DNA of 64,000 nt from Wenzhouxiangella sp. AB-CW3. Lineage in GTDB: Bacteria > Pseudomonadota > Gammaproteobacteria > Xanthomonadales > Wenzhouxiangellaceae. The notes under the pieces are model-generated. The model was given only the letters and a program-made list of their open reading frames with translations, made no database searches and was not told where the DNA came from. Where the stretch lies: NCBI RefSeq assembly GCF_014725735.1, contig NZ_CP061368.1, forward strand, positions 1,627,225-1,691,224. Direction: 5' to 3'. This document shows positions 30,190 through 40,259 of this stretch, piece by piece. The translations under genes were made by a program, and so were the position numbers. Each line of letters opens with the position of its first letter. The stretch's first letter is position 1.

Positions 30190-30315
30190 GGTGACAGGTG
30201 ACAGGTGACAGGTGACAGGTGACAGGTGACAGGTGACAGGTGACAGGTGACAGGTGACAGGTGACAGGTGACAGGTGACAGGTGACAGGTGACAGGTGAC
30301 AGGTGACAGGTGACA
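30190..30315. repeat. tandem array of 18 GGTGACA heptamers
   Basis: Eighteen uninterrupted copies of the 7-bp unit GGTGACA span exactly 126 bases immediately upstream of the LysR start. A variant GGTGAAC precedes them. Degenerate complementary versions (CCTTTCACC, TTTACACC) follow at about 30337-30370. Copy number is likely to vary by slippage. It lies between the regulator start and its putative operator. Confidence 0.95.
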
Positions 30316-30370
30316 GGAGCAACTCCGCCTGGTTTCATCCTTTCACCTTTTACCTTTACACCTTTCACCA

Positions 30371-30401
30371 TCTAAAGTATTGGCGTAACCAATACTTTAG
30401 A
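30371..30401. promoter_or_regulatory. perfect LysR-type palindrome upstream of aceB
   Basis: TCTAAAGTATTGG-cgtaa-CCAATACTTTAGA has 13-base perfect arms. Its centre, 30380-30392, fits the LysR T-N11-A rule. A further half-site-like CCAAATACT occurs at 30419-30427, toward aceB, as expected for an activation site. The aceB ATG is 73 bases downstream of the palindrome. Confidence 0.8.
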
Positions 30402-30473
30402 TCAAAACATTTAATTTGCCAAATACTGCCATCGCCCCTAGGCTTGGATCATCCAACACCAAGCGGATGGACG

Positions 30474-32102
<1,629 letters not shown>

Positions 32103-32123
32103 AATCCCCACCGGAGCATTATC

Positions 32124-33419
32124 ATGAACAAGGACGTCAAGCCGATTATCGAACTGGAAACCGACTGGCTGGAGAACCCGCGCTGGAAAGGAGTGGAGCG
32201 GCCCTACGATGCCGCCGAGGTTGTTCGCCTTCGCGGCAGTATCACCATCGAACATACCCTGGCGCGCATGGGTGCCGAAAAGCTGTGGAAGCGGCTCAAC
32301 GAAGATGACTTCGTCAATGCTCTTGGCGCGCTGACCGGCAACCAGGCCATGCAGCAGGTTCGTGCCGGGCTCAAGGCCATCTACCTGTCGGGCTGGCAGG
32401 TGGCCGCCGACGCCAACCTGGCCGGTCAGATGTACCCCGACCAGTCGCTTTACCCGGCCGATTCGGTGCCGGCGGTGATCAAGCGCATCAACAACACTTT
32501 CTTGCGCGCCGATCAGATCCAGAGCTCGGAAGGCAAGGGCGAGATTGACTGGTTCGCACCCATTGTGGCCGACGCCGAGGCCGGATTCGGTGGCGTTCTC
32601 AACGCGCATGAACTGATGAAGGCCATGATCGAGGCCGGTGCCGCCGGCGTGCATTTCGAAGACCAGCTGGCCTCGGCCAAGAAGTGTGGTCACATGGGGG
32701 GCAAGGTCCTGGTGCCGACGCGCGAGGCCGTCCAGAAACTGGTGGCTGCTCGCCTGGCCGCCGATATCTGCAACGTGCCAACCATCATCGTGGCCCGCAC
32801 CGACGCCATGGGCGCCAACCTGCTGACCTCCGATATCGACCCGGCCGACGAGCCGTTCCTGAATGGTGAGCGCACGTCCGAAGGATTCTATCGGGTCAAC
32901 GCCAGTCTTGATCAGGCCATAGCCCGCGGGCTGGCCTATGCACCGTATGCCGACCTGCTGTGGTGCGAGACCTCGACGCCCAGCCTCGACGAGGCCCGGC
33001 GCTTCGCCGAGGCGATACGGGCCGAGTATCCGGGCAAGATGCTGGCCTACAACTGTTCGCCAAGCTTCAACTGGAAGAAAAACCTGTCGGACGCGGAGAT
33101 CGCCAGCTTCCAGCGCGAGCTGGGGGCCATGGGCTACAAATTCCAGTTCATCACCCTGGCCGGTTTTCATGCCCTCAATCATTCCATGTTCCAGCTTGCC
33201 CGGGGCTATCGTGACCGGCAGATGTCGGCCTACGTCGAGCTTCAGGAGGCGGAGTTTGCTGCCGAGTCGCAGGGTTACACGGCGACCCGTCACCAGCGCG
33301 AGGTCGGAACGGGCTACTTCGACGAACTCACCCAGGCCATCAGCGGCCGAGACTCCTCGCTGGGAGCCCTGTCAGGCTCGACCGAGGAAGAGCAGTTCGA
33401 ACGTTCCGCGGGCGGCTGA
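32124..33419 (+). CDS. aceA: isocitrate lyase
   Basis: A 431-residue enzyme cleaving isocitrate to succinate and glyoxylate. The catalytic Cys loop [14 protein letters not shown] near residue 190 is intact, preceded by the metal-binding [11 protein letters not shown] and HFEDQLASA, and followed by [13 protein letters not shown]. It belongs to the shorter bacterial class (E. coli AceA is 434). Second gene of aceBA; together with acnA nearby it lets the cell grow on acetate or fatty acids, consistent with the acyl-CoA dehydrogenase at 16-18 kb. No aceK kinase/phosphatase follows. Confidence 0.97.
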   Translation: MNKDVKPIIELETDWLENPRWKGVERPYDAAEVVRLRGSITIEHTLARMGAEKLWKRLNEDDFVNALGALTGNQAMQQVRAGLKAIYLSGWQVAADANLAGQMYPDQSLYPADSVPAVIKRINNTFLRADQIQSSEGKGEIDWFAPIVADAEAGFGGVLNAHELMKAMIEAGAAGVHFEDQLASAKKCGHMGGKVLVPTREAVQKLVAARLAADICNVPTIIVARTDAMGANLLTSDIDPADEPFLNGERTSEGFYRVNASLDQAIARGLAYAPYADLLWCETSTPSLDEARRFAEAIRAEYPGKMLAYNCSPSFNWKKNLSDAEIASFQRELGAMGYKFQFITLAGFHALNHSMFQLARGYRDRQMSAYVELQEAEFAAESQGYTATRHQREVGTGYFDELTQAISGRDSSLGALSGSTEEEQFERSAGG

Positions 33420-33474
33420 TCCGACTTGAAAACCGCTTGAGGCTGCCGCAGTATGATATCGATTGAATTGAGTC

Positions 33475-33822
33475 ATGCTGCGGCAGTCCATGAGCGAGAA
33501 AGAAAGCGATTCAGGTCACACCGGCGATGGTCTGGCGCTGCAGGAAGCGCGGCCCAGGGTTCGCAAACCGCCGCTGTACAAGGTCGTGATCCTTAACGAC
33601 GATTACACCCCCATGGAGTTCGTAGTCGACGTGCTCCAGCGCTTTTTCGGTCTGTCACACGACAAGGCGACCAGCGTCATGCTGCATGTTCACACTCGTG
33701 GACGCGGTGTGGCCGGCGTCTACACTTTCGAAATCGCCGAAACCAAGGTGGTCATGGTCAACGAATATGCCCGTGAGCACCAGCACCCCCTGCAATCGAC
33801 GCTCGAGGAAGCCGATTCCTGA
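33475..33822 (+). CDS. clpS: ATP-dependent Clp protease adaptor ClpS
   Basis: A 115-residue adaptor that delivers N-degron substrates to ClpAP. The core [21 protein letters not shown] contains the Asn-Asp pair and Met of the N-degron pocket, and ends with [20 protein letters not shown], conserved in ClpS. ATG at 33490 (MSEKES) is an alternative start; the N-terminal tail is charged and probably flexible either way. It lies 103 bases upstream of clpA in the usual order. Confidence 0.94.
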   Translation: MLRQSMSEKESDSGHTGDGLALQEARPRVRKPPLYKVVILNDDYTPMEFVVDVLQRFFGLSHDKATSVMLHVHTRGRGVAGVYTFEIAETKVVMVNEYAREHQHPLQSTLEEADS

Positions 33823-33925
33823 GTGTCTTCGGGGGCAATCTTGATGCAAACCGGAATCATCACGGTGTATTCTGGTCTCAGAGGCTAGCAACTCGTCCGT
33901 CAGTACCACCAGCAGGATCGCCGCC

Positions 33926-36202
33926 ATGTTCAGCAAGGAACTCGAACTCTCCATCTCGCAGGCCTACCACACGGCACGCTCGCGGCGACATGAATTTCTC
34001 ACTGTCGAGCATCTGCTTCTGGCCCTGCTCGACAACGACTCGGCCGTCGAAGTGCTGACCGCTTGTAGTGTCGACGTTCAGCATCTGGCCAACGAGCTTG
34101 ATCAGGTGCTTTCGGAATCAGTGCCGGTGCTGTCGGAAGGCGATCAGCGCGACACCCAGCCCACGATCGGCTTTCAGCGCGTATTGCAGCGCGCGCTCTA
34201 TCACGTGCAATCGGCCGAGCGCAAGGAAGTGCTGGGTGCCAACGTGCTGGTGGCCATTTTCGGGGAGAAAGACTCGCACGCCGTCTACCTGCTGGGCAAG
34301 CAGGACCTGGCGCGACTCGATGTGGTCAATTTCCTGTCGCATGGCATTGCCAAGTCTGACCAGGGCGAGGCCGATGTAGCCGGAAGCGAGGCCGCCGCCG
34401 AGGCCGGGCAGGGCGCCGAGGAAGAAAAATCGGCCCTGGCCGCCTACGCCACCAATCTCAATGAGCGTGCCCGCGCCGACCGCATCGACCCGCTGATCGG
34501 GCGTGCACTGGAAGTCGAGCGCACCATCCAGATTCTGTGCCGCCGGCGCAAGAACAACCCGCTGTATGTCGGGGAGTCGGGCGTCGGCAAGACCGCCCTG
34601 GCCGAGGGTCTGGCCCTGCGCATCGTGCGCGGCGAAGTACCCGAAGTGCTTGACGATGCCGAAATCTGGGCCCTGGACCTGGGCGCGCTGCTGGCCGGCA
34701 CGAAGTACCGGGGCGATTTCGAGAAACGACTCAAGGCCGTGCTGGCCGAACTCAAGGCCCGCAACAAGGCCGTTTTGTTCATCGACGAGATTCACACCAT
34801 CATCGGCGCCGGGGCCGCTTCGGGCGGTGTCATGGATGCCTCCAATCTGATCAAGCCGGTGCTGGCCAACGGTGACCTGCGCTGCATTGGCTCGACCACC
34901 TTCGAGGAGTACCGCGGGGTCTTCGAGAAGGACCGGGCCTTGGCGCGGCGTTTTCAGAAGATCGACATCGTCGAGCCGTCGGTGGCTGAAACCATCGAGA
35001 TCCTCAACGGCCTCAAGCATCGCTTCGAGGATCACCATGGCGTGAGCTACACCGCCGATGCACTGGAAGCGGCCGCCACGCTGTCGGCGCGGCACATCAA
35101 CGATCGGCACCTGCCCGACAAGGCCATCGACGTGATCGACGAGGCCGGAGCCCGCGAACGGCTCAAGCCGCAGGACGAGCGTGTCGAGGAGATCGGCATC
35201 GTGGAGATCGAGGAAGTCATCGCCAAGATGGCTCGGATCCCACCGCGCCAGGTCTCGCGCTCGGATCGCGATGCCCTCCAGACCCTGGAGCGCGATCTGA
35301 AAATGGTGGTGTTCGGGCAGGATGAAGCCATTTCCACCCTGGCGTCGGCCATCAAGATGTCGCGCTCGGGCCTGGCCGATATCGAGCGCCCGATCGGCAG
35401 CTTCCTGTTTGCCGGCCCCACGGGGGTGGGCAAGACCGAAGTGACCCGGCAGTTGGCCATGACGATGGGCATCGAGCTGACCCGCTTCGACATGTCCGAA
35501 TACATGGAATCTCACAGCGTCTCGCGCCTGGTGGGCGCGCCGCCCGGATACGTGGGATTCGACCGCGGCGGGCTGCTGACCGAGGCAGTCACCCAGAACC
35601 CTCACGCCGTTTTGCTGCTCGATGAAATCGAAAAGGCACATCCGGACGTCTACAACCTGCTGCTGCAGATCATGGACCATGGCAAGCTGACCGACGCTAA
35701 TGGTCGCAGTGCGGATTTCCGCAACGTCATCCTGGTCATGACGACCAATGCCGGTGCCCAGCTCATGAGCCGGCGCGGCATCGGCTTCGTTCAGGCCGAC
35801 AACACCAGCGATGGCATGGAAGCCATCCGCAAGCAGTTCACACCGGAGTTCCGCAACCGCCTCGATGCCATCATACAGTTCCGTCCGCTGGAGCTCGACG
35901 TGGTCATGCGAGTGGTCGACAAGTTCCTGATGGAACTGGAAAACCAGTTGGCCGACAAGGGGGTCAACGTGGAAGTCTCGACCGAGGCCCGCCAGTGGCT
36001 GGCCGAGCATGGCTTCGACGAGAAGATGGGAGCCCGCCCGATGAAGCGAGTGATCCAGCAGCACATCAAGCGCCCACTGGCCGACGAGCTCCTGTTCGGA
36101 ACTCTCTCAGAAGGTGGCGACGTGCGAGTGACGCTGAAGGATGACGGAACCGGGCTGGAACTGGATTGCCGCAGTGCCAGCACCGCACCGCTGGCCGAGT
36201 AG
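33926..36202 (+). CDS. clpA: ATP-dependent Clp protease ATP-binding subunit ClpA
   Basis: A 758-residue AAA+ unfoldase of the ClpAP protease. An N-terminal Clp_N domain (residues 1-145, start MFSKELELSISQAY) that docks ClpS is followed by two AAA modules: Walker A GESGVGKTA with Walker B LFIDEIHTIIGAG, then Walker A GPTGVGKTE with LLLDEIEKAHPDVY. A C-terminal D2-small domain contains GARPMKRVIQ. It lacks the long ClpB middle coiled coil, and the second module carries the ClpP-binding-loop region expected of ClpA. It converges on infA, a conserved clpS-clpA-infA arrangement. Confidence 0.97.
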   Translation: MFSKELELSISQAYHTARSRRHEFLTVEHLLLALLDNDSAVEVLTACSVDVQHLANELDQVLSESVPVLSEGDQRDTQPTIGFQRVLQRALYHVQSAERKEVLGANVLVAIFGEKDSHAVYLLGKQDLARLDVVNFLSHGIAKSDQGEADVAGSEAAAEAGQGAEEEKSALAAYATNLNERARADRIDPLIGRALEVERTIQILCRRRKNNPLYVGESGVGKTALAEGLALRIVRGEVPEVLDDAEIWALDLGALLAGTKYRGDFEKRLKAVLAELKARNKAVLFIDEIHTIIGAGAASGGVMDASNLIKPVLANGDLRCIGSTTFEEYRGVFEKDRALARRFQKIDIVEPSVAETIEILNGLKHRFEDHHGVSYTADALEAAATLSARHINDRHLPDKAIDVIDEAGARERLKPQDERVEEIGIVEIEEVIAKMARIPPRQVSRSDRDALQTLERDLKMVVFGQDEAISTLASAIKMSRSGLADIERPIGSFLFAGPTGVGKTEVTRQLAMTMGIELTRFDMSEYMESHSVSRLVGAPPGYVGFDRGGLLTEAVTQNPHAVLLLDEIEKAHPDVYNLLLQIMDHGKLTDANGRSADFRNVILVMTTNAGAQLMSRRGIGFVQADNTSDGMEAIRKQFTPEFRNRLDAIIQFRPLELDVVMRVVDKFLMELENQLADKGVNVEVSTEARQWLAEHGFDEKMGARPMKRVIQQHIKRPLADELLFGTLSEGGDVRVTLKDDGTGLELDCRSASTAPLAE

Positions 36203-36223
36203 GCGGCCCGGCCGCATAGCGAA

Positions 36224-36442
36224 CTATTTCATGCGGTAGGTAATCCGACCCTTGGTAAGGTCGTAAGGGGTCATTTCCACCCGCACGCGGTCGCCGGTGA
36301 GGATCCGGATGTAATGCTTGCGCATGCGCCCGGAAATGTGCGCGGTGATGACGTGTCCATTGTCCAGTTCCACCCGGAACATGGTATTGGGCAGGGTTTC
36401 CAGCACCCGGCCTTCCATCTCGATATGATCGTCCTTGGCCAT
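36224..36442 (-). CDS. infA: translation initiation factor IF-1
   Basis: A 72-residue OB-fold protein of exactly the family length, starting [19 protein letters not shown] and ending with [12 protein letters not shown]. It binds the ribosomal A site with IF-2 and IF-3 during initiation. It is convergent with clpA (21-base gap). The upstream 240 bases run to the tRNA-Gly promoter and include a small GACGGGA repeat at about 36530-36550. Confidence 0.98.
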   Translation of the reverse strand: MAKDDHIEMEGRVLETLPNTMFRVELDNGHVITAHISGRMRKHYIRILTGDRVRVEMTPYDLTKGRITYRMK

Positions 36443-36641
36443 GTATATCCTTGAGCTCGGTTAAAACCGCGTTATTTTGACACTTCTGGCCCGTGATGCA
36501 AAGCCCGAATTGCGGAAGAGGGTTAGATGGAAGACGGGAGACGGGAGAGGGCGGCGGGTGCGAAAGGGCTTCGGATTCGGGTATAATGGCCGTCGTTCCG
36601 AGCGATGCTGCGGCGAAGCGGAATAATTGTTCAGCCGGGGC

Positions 36642-36669
36642 TTGACAGATCGGAATCCGCGATTAGAAT
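36642..36669 (+). promoter_or_regulatory. sigma70 promoter of tRNA-Gly
   Basis: A perfect TTGACA at 36642-36647, a 16-base spacer and TAGAAT at 36664-36669, 14 bases before the tRNA start. Confidence 0.85.
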
Positions 36670-36683
36670 GATCGCCTTCTTAA

Positions 36684-36759
36684 GCGGGAATAGCTCAGTT
36701 GGTAGAGCACAACCTTGCCAAGGTTGGGGTCGCCGGTTCGAGTCCGGTTTCCCGCTCCA
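36684..36759 (+). tRNA. tRNA-Gly (anticodon GCC)
   Basis: A complete 76-base cloverleaf with acceptor GCGGGAA/TTCCCGC, discriminator T, encoded CCA, anticodon loop TTGCCAA with GCC, and T arm CCGG-TTCGAGT-CCGG. It has its own promoter and is followed by a terminator. Confidence 0.95.
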
Positions 36760-36772
36760 AGAATACCTGAGG

Positions 36773-36805
36773 AGGGCCCGGTCGGATTCCGGGCCCTTCT
36801 TGTTT
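36773..36805 (+). terminator. intrinsic terminator after tRNA-Gly
   Basis: A nine-base stem AGGGCCCGG / CCGGGCCCT with a seven-base loop is followed by TCTTGTTT. It lies 13 bases after the tRNA CCA. Confidence 0.8.
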
Positions 36806-36891
36806 CCGGGTCACGACACATGGGGCCGATTCGGTTACAATCTCCGGCGACGGCCTGCGGGTTTCCGTAGCGTCGCAACCCCGTACCTCGG

Positions 36892-36965
36892 GGCCAGGTG
36901 GCAGAGTGGTTATGCAGCGGCCTGCAAAGCCGTTTACCTCGGTTCGATTCCGGGCCTGGCCTCCA
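36892..36965 (+). tRNA. tRNA-Cys (anticodon GCA)
   Basis: A 74-base cloverleaf with acceptor GGCCAGG/CCTGGCC, discriminator T and CCA; anticodon loop CTGCAAA gives GCA, the only Cys anticodon. A TACAAT -10-like hexamer lies at 36836-36841. Confidence 0.95.
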
Positions 36966-37042
36966 TTTCAATTCCCGGACTCTTGCATCGTTTTCCTACT
37001 GCAGGCGCCAGCGGCTGATCGTTTATCATGTGAGCGCGGTGC

Positions 37043-37129
37043 GCCCGGGTGGCGAAATGGGTAGACGCAAGGGACTTAAAATCCCTCGGAGGAAACTCCG
37101 TGCCGGTTCGAGTCCGGCCCCGGGCACCA
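37043..37129 (+). tRNA. tRNA-Leu (anticodon UAA)
   Basis: An 87-base class II tRNA with acceptor GCCCGGG/CCCGGGC, discriminator A and CCA, anticodon loop CTTAAAA with TAA, and a long variable arm (TCGGAGGAAACTCCG). The T arm is intact. Confidence 0.95.
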
Positions 37130-37210
37130 CTTTGACCTGCTGCCGGGTGCAGGTATTGCCGGAAATGCTCCCAGGCTCCCGGGTGCCCCCCGAGCCTTGC
37201 ACTTTGCACT

Positions 37211-37507
37211 CTACTTGAAGTGCGAGCGGAAGTAGTTCACCGAGTTCCTGAAGGCCTTCCAGGCATGTTCGGCTTCCAGCTTGAGCTTGTCGAATTGCGC
37301 CTCGCTGGCGGCGCGAACTTCGCGTAGCTTCTTTTCCAGTTCGTCGCGGCGCTGCTGCATTTCCTCGCGTTGTGCGTCCAGCTTCCTGCGCGATTCGGCG
37401 CGTACCTCGTCGGCGCGCGCTTCCAGCTTGTCGATTTCCGCATTGAGCTGGTCGAGACGTTCCTTGGTGCTGGCGATGAATCGCTCACGTGCCGAGGTAT
37501 CGTTCAT
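37211..37507 (-). CDS. small coiled-coil protein of unknown function
   Basis: A 98-residue, highly charged protein whose central 70 residues are one continuous heptad-rich helix (RLDQLNAEIDKLEARADEV through EMQQRRDELEKKLREV), ending in an aromatic HAWKAFRNSVNYFRSHFK. It has no signal peptide or membrane segment. Similar short coiled-coil proteins are widespread in proteobacteria without assigned function. It is on the same strand as the permease gene upstream, 71 bases away, and may share its transcript. Confidence 0.7.
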   Translation of the reverse strand: MNDTSARERFIASTKERLDQLNAEIDKLEARADEVRAESRRKLDAQREEMQQRRDELEKKLREVRAASEAQFDKLKLEAEHAWKAFRNSVNYFRSHFK

Positions 37508-37578
37508 CGGGTTCTTCCTGTGGTGGGGTCAATTGCTGTCATTGTCCGTGCAGCTCGAAGGCATTGTATTGACCGGCA

Positions 37579-38697
37579 TCAACGTTCAGGTTGTTCGTAG
37601 ACCGAGCTGAGCTTGTAGTTGCGGTAGAAGAAGCGCACCAGCACCGTACCGGCAGCCGCCACCGGCAGGGCCAGCAAGATACCGATGAACCCGAACAGAT
37701 GCGCCCCGGCCATGACGGTAAAGATTACCAGGACCGGGTGCAGGCCGATGCGATCGCCGACCAGCTTGGGGGTGAGCAGAAAGCTTTCGATGAGCTGGCC
37801 GACGGTAAACACGACGGCGACCGACAGCAGGAACCAGAAGTCGAAATTCTGTATGACGGCGGTGACACCGGCCAGCAGGATGCCGATGATGGCACCCAGG
37901 TAGGGTACGAAACTGACCAGTCCGGCAATCATGCCGATGGCGATGGCGTTATTGAGGCCGACGATCAGCAGTCCGATGCTGTAAATGATGCCGAGGCTGA
38001 TCATCACCATGAGTTGCCCGCGCAGGAAGCCGCCCAGGGCCTCGTCGCAGTCGCGAGTGAGCCGGACCGCGACGGGTTCAATGTTGCGAGGCAGCATGTC
38101 GCGCAGGCTGTCGAGCAGTTTGTGCCAGTCGCGCATCAGGTAGAAAGTGACCAGTGGCACCAGCACCATGCCGGTGATCCAGATGACGAATCGGCCACCG
38201 GACTCGGTGATGTAGGTCAGCAGGGTACCGGCCGCCCCGGCAATGTTCTGCAAGTGTTCCTGGATGAGCTCACGCGCCCTGGCTGCATCGAATGTCTCGA
38301 TGCCCAGCTCGACATCGAGCTGTTCCTCGATCCAGGGCAGTACGGTCTCCTGCAGGGTCTGGAAGTAACCCGGCAGGCGTTCGAACAGGTCGATGGTTTC
38401 GCGCACCAGTAGCGGCACGATGATCAGCATCGCCACCACAAGGATCGAGATCACGACGAGAAACACCAGCGATACCGCGACATCGCGCCGCATCTTCCAG
38501 CGTTCCAGCCGGTTGACCACGGGGTCGGCCATGTAGGCCAGCAGGGCACTCAGGAAGAAAGGCGTGAGTACGGGGGCGAGCAGCCACACCAACCAGCCCG
38601 CGACCAGCAGGGCGGCGGCAATCCAGAGCATTTGCGAGCGCGAGATCGCGGGGATCTGCAGGGGTTCCTCACCGGTCGGGTGCGTGTTGTCGGTCAT
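37579..38697 (-). CDS. AI-2E (PerM/YdiK-type) family membrane permease
   Basis: A 372-residue inner-membrane protein. Two N-terminal helix pairs (LWIAAALLVAGWLVWLL onward), a cytosolic or periplasmic helical segment (about 95-170) and a C-terminal bundle including ISLGIIYSIGLLIVGLNNAIA, LVSFVPYLGAIIGILLAG and LIGDR-like LVGDRIGLHPVLVIFTVMAG give the AI-2E transporter pattern. Members export autoinducer-2 or act as Na+/H+ antiporters; the function of this one is open. It is divergent from the arginine deiminase gene. Confidence 0.85.
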   Translation of the reverse strand: MTDNTHPTGEEPLQIPAISRSQMLWIAAALLVAGWLVWLLAPVLTPFFLSALLAYMADPVVNRLERWKMRRDVAVSLVFLVVISILVVAMLIIVPLLVRETIDLFERLPGYFQTLQETVLPWIEEQLDVELGIETFDAARARELIQEHLQNIAGAAGTLLTYITESGGRFVIWITGMVLVPLVTFYLMRDWHKLLDSLRDMLPRNIEPVAVRLTRDCDEALGGFLRGQLMVMISLGIIYSIGLLIVGLNNAIAIGMIAGLVSFVPYLGAIIGILLAGVTAVIQNFDFWFLLSVAVVFTVGQLIESFLLTPKLVGDRIGLHPVLVIFTVMAGAHLFGFIGILLALPVAAAGTVLVRFFYRNYKLSSVYEQPER

Positions 38698-38784
38698 GAT
38701 GGCTCAAGACGAATGTGAACGCTGAATAGTCTCAGGATGGGAGATCGACTGCAACACCGGAGGGTCACACGAGGGCCCGGCAGG

Positions 38785-38790
38785 TATAAT
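38785..38790 (+). promoter_or_regulatory. -10 element upstream of arginine deiminase gene
   Basis: A perfect TATAAT within AGGTATAATCGTC, 60 bases before the ATG at 38850. No convincing -35 is seen at 16-18 bases, so activation by a regulator is possible. Confidence 0.5.
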
Positions 38791-38849
38791 CGTCTCCCAT
38801 TCGCTTCACCCTGCCTGTCCGGCACACCAAACCAGAAAACAGGTTCAAC

Positions 38850-40094
38850 ATGTCTATCGATATCAGAGTCAATTCCGAAATCGGTCCGCTCGAGGCTGTC
38901 GTCATTCACTCCCCCGGCCAGGAAATGGAGAACATGACCCCGGACATGGCCGCCGAGGTGCTCTACGACGATATCCTCACGCTGGACCTGGCCGACCGCG
39001 AGCACCGCCAGCTCCGTGGGGTGCTGGGCAAGGTGGCCAACGTGGTCGAGTTTACCGACCTGCTCACCGAGGTGCTGGACAACGACAAGGTGCGGCGTGC
39101 ACTGGTCGAGTCGCTGGTCGACCTGTTCAACTGCCCCGAGGTCTACGATCAACTGGTGGACATGCCGTCCAAGACGCTGGCTGCGCAGCTCATCGAGGGC
39201 ACGCCCAAGAAGCCGGTCAGCCTTGAAAAGTATCTCAGCCCGTCGCGCTATGCCATCCCGCCGCTGCCCAATGCCTTCTTTACCCGCGATGCGGCCATGT
39301 GCGTCAATGACCGGGTCATCATCGGTTCCATGGCCTACCAGGCGCGCGTGGCCGAGGCACTGTTGCTCAAGGCGGTGTTCAAGTACCACCCGGATATTCA
39401 CTCGGCCGGCTTCTACCTCGACGGTACGGACAACCGCGATACGGACGTCACGCTGGAAGGTGGGGATTTGTTGATTCTGCGCGAGGACCTGGCCGTGATC
39501 GGCTACAGCGAGCGCACCTCCGCGGCCGGCATCGACCGGCTGATGCGCTCGATTGCCGCCCGGGGCCCGATCCGCAACTTCGTGGTCGTGGAAATCCCCA
39601 AGACGCGTGCCACCATCCACCTGGACATGATCTTCACCATGGTCGACCATGACAAGTGCGTGGTTTACCCGCCACTGATCACCGGTGCGCAACGTTCACG
39701 AGCCTTCGTGTGCAAGTTCAATGGCGGCCCCGAAGCAAGTATCAGCGAGTTTCGCGATGTGCTGGCCGCACTGGCCTCGCTGGGCCTGGATCTGGCACCG
39801 ATCAACTGCGGCGGCGACGAGTCGTTTCACCAGGAACGCGAGCAGTGGGCCAGCGGTGCCAACTTTTTCGCTTTCGGACCCGGCCGCATCATCGGCTACG
39901 ACCACAATCGCTATACCGTCGAGGCATTGAGCCAGGCCGGCTTCAACGTCGCCCATGCCCGCGACATCATGAGCGGTGAGCGCGAAATCAGCGACAGCGA
40001 ACGCCTGGTCGTGACCATGGACGGCGCCGAGTTGTCGAGGGGAGGCGGTGGCTGCCGCTGCATGACCATGCCGGTAGCCCGCCGCGATCTCTGA
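38850..40094 (+). CDS. arcA: arginine deiminase
   Basis: A 414-residue guanidino-group hydrolase converting arginine to citrulline and ammonia. The family blocks are present: SEIGPLEAVVIHSPGQEMEN at the N-terminus, PLPNAFFTRDAAM, LEGGDLLIL, the catalytic His/Asp region RATIHLDMIFTMVD, and the nucleophilic Cys in the terminal RGGGGCRCMTMPVAR. ArcB, ArcC and ArcD, which normally complete the ADI pathway, are not encoded beside it, so it may supply ammonia or citrulline rather than ATP. A TATAAT box lies 60 bases upstream. Confidence 0.93.
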   Translation: MSIDIRVNSEIGPLEAVVIHSPGQEMENMTPDMAAEVLYDDILTLDLADREHRQLRGVLGKVANVVEFTDLLTEVLDNDKVRRALVESLVDLFNCPEVYDQLVDMPSKTLAAQLIEGTPKKPVSLEKYLSPSRYAIPPLPNAFFTRDAAMCVNDRVIIGSMAYQARVAEALLLKAVFKYHPDIHSAGFYLDGTDNRDTDVTLEGGDLLILREDLAVIGYSERTSAAGIDRLMRSIAARGPIRNFVVVEIPKTRATIHLDMIFTMVDHDKCVVYPPLITGAQRSRAFVCKFNGGPEASISEFRDVLAALASLGLDLAPINCGGDESFHQEREQWASGANFFAFGPGRIIGYDHNRYTVEALSQAGFNVAHARDIMSGEREISDSERLVVTMDGAELSRGGGGCRCMTMPVARRDL

Positions 40095-40143
40095 TAACTC
40101 GCGGCACTGCGGCATGCGGGGATGAAAGGATCCAAGGAATTGC

Positions 40144-40232
40144 ACCACAGAGGCACGGAGAGCACAGAGTATAGAGAGTGATGAAAAAAGATGTTCGTTT
40201 ATCAGTCTCTGTGAACTCTGTGTCTCTGTGGT
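40144..40232. repeat. inverted repeat of ACCACAGAG type
   Basis: The arms 40144-40169 and 40207-40232 are inverted over 26 bases with 22 matches, around a 37-base A/T-rich centre. The motif ACCACAGAGGCAC(A/G)GAG recurs as a single arm at 63213-63238. The element fills the gap between arcA and the copper ATPase gene and has the shape of a small MITE-like or palindromic intergenic repeat. Confidence 0.8.
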
Positions 40233-40259
40233 AAACCCGTTTCTCCCCCCGGAAATAAC

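Noticed and set aside
30190-30315. CRISPR array
   Set aside because: The unit is 7 bp with no spacers and no cas genes; it is a simple tandem repeat.
30175-30322. N-terminal extension of the LysR gene through the heptamer array (SPVTCHL repeats)
   Set aside because: The residues are a by-product of translating the 7-bp tandem repeat; ATG at 30175 gives the normal family length.
34118-36064. 648-codon open frame antisense to clpA
   Set aside because: Shadow of ClpA codon bias; no start signal or motif.
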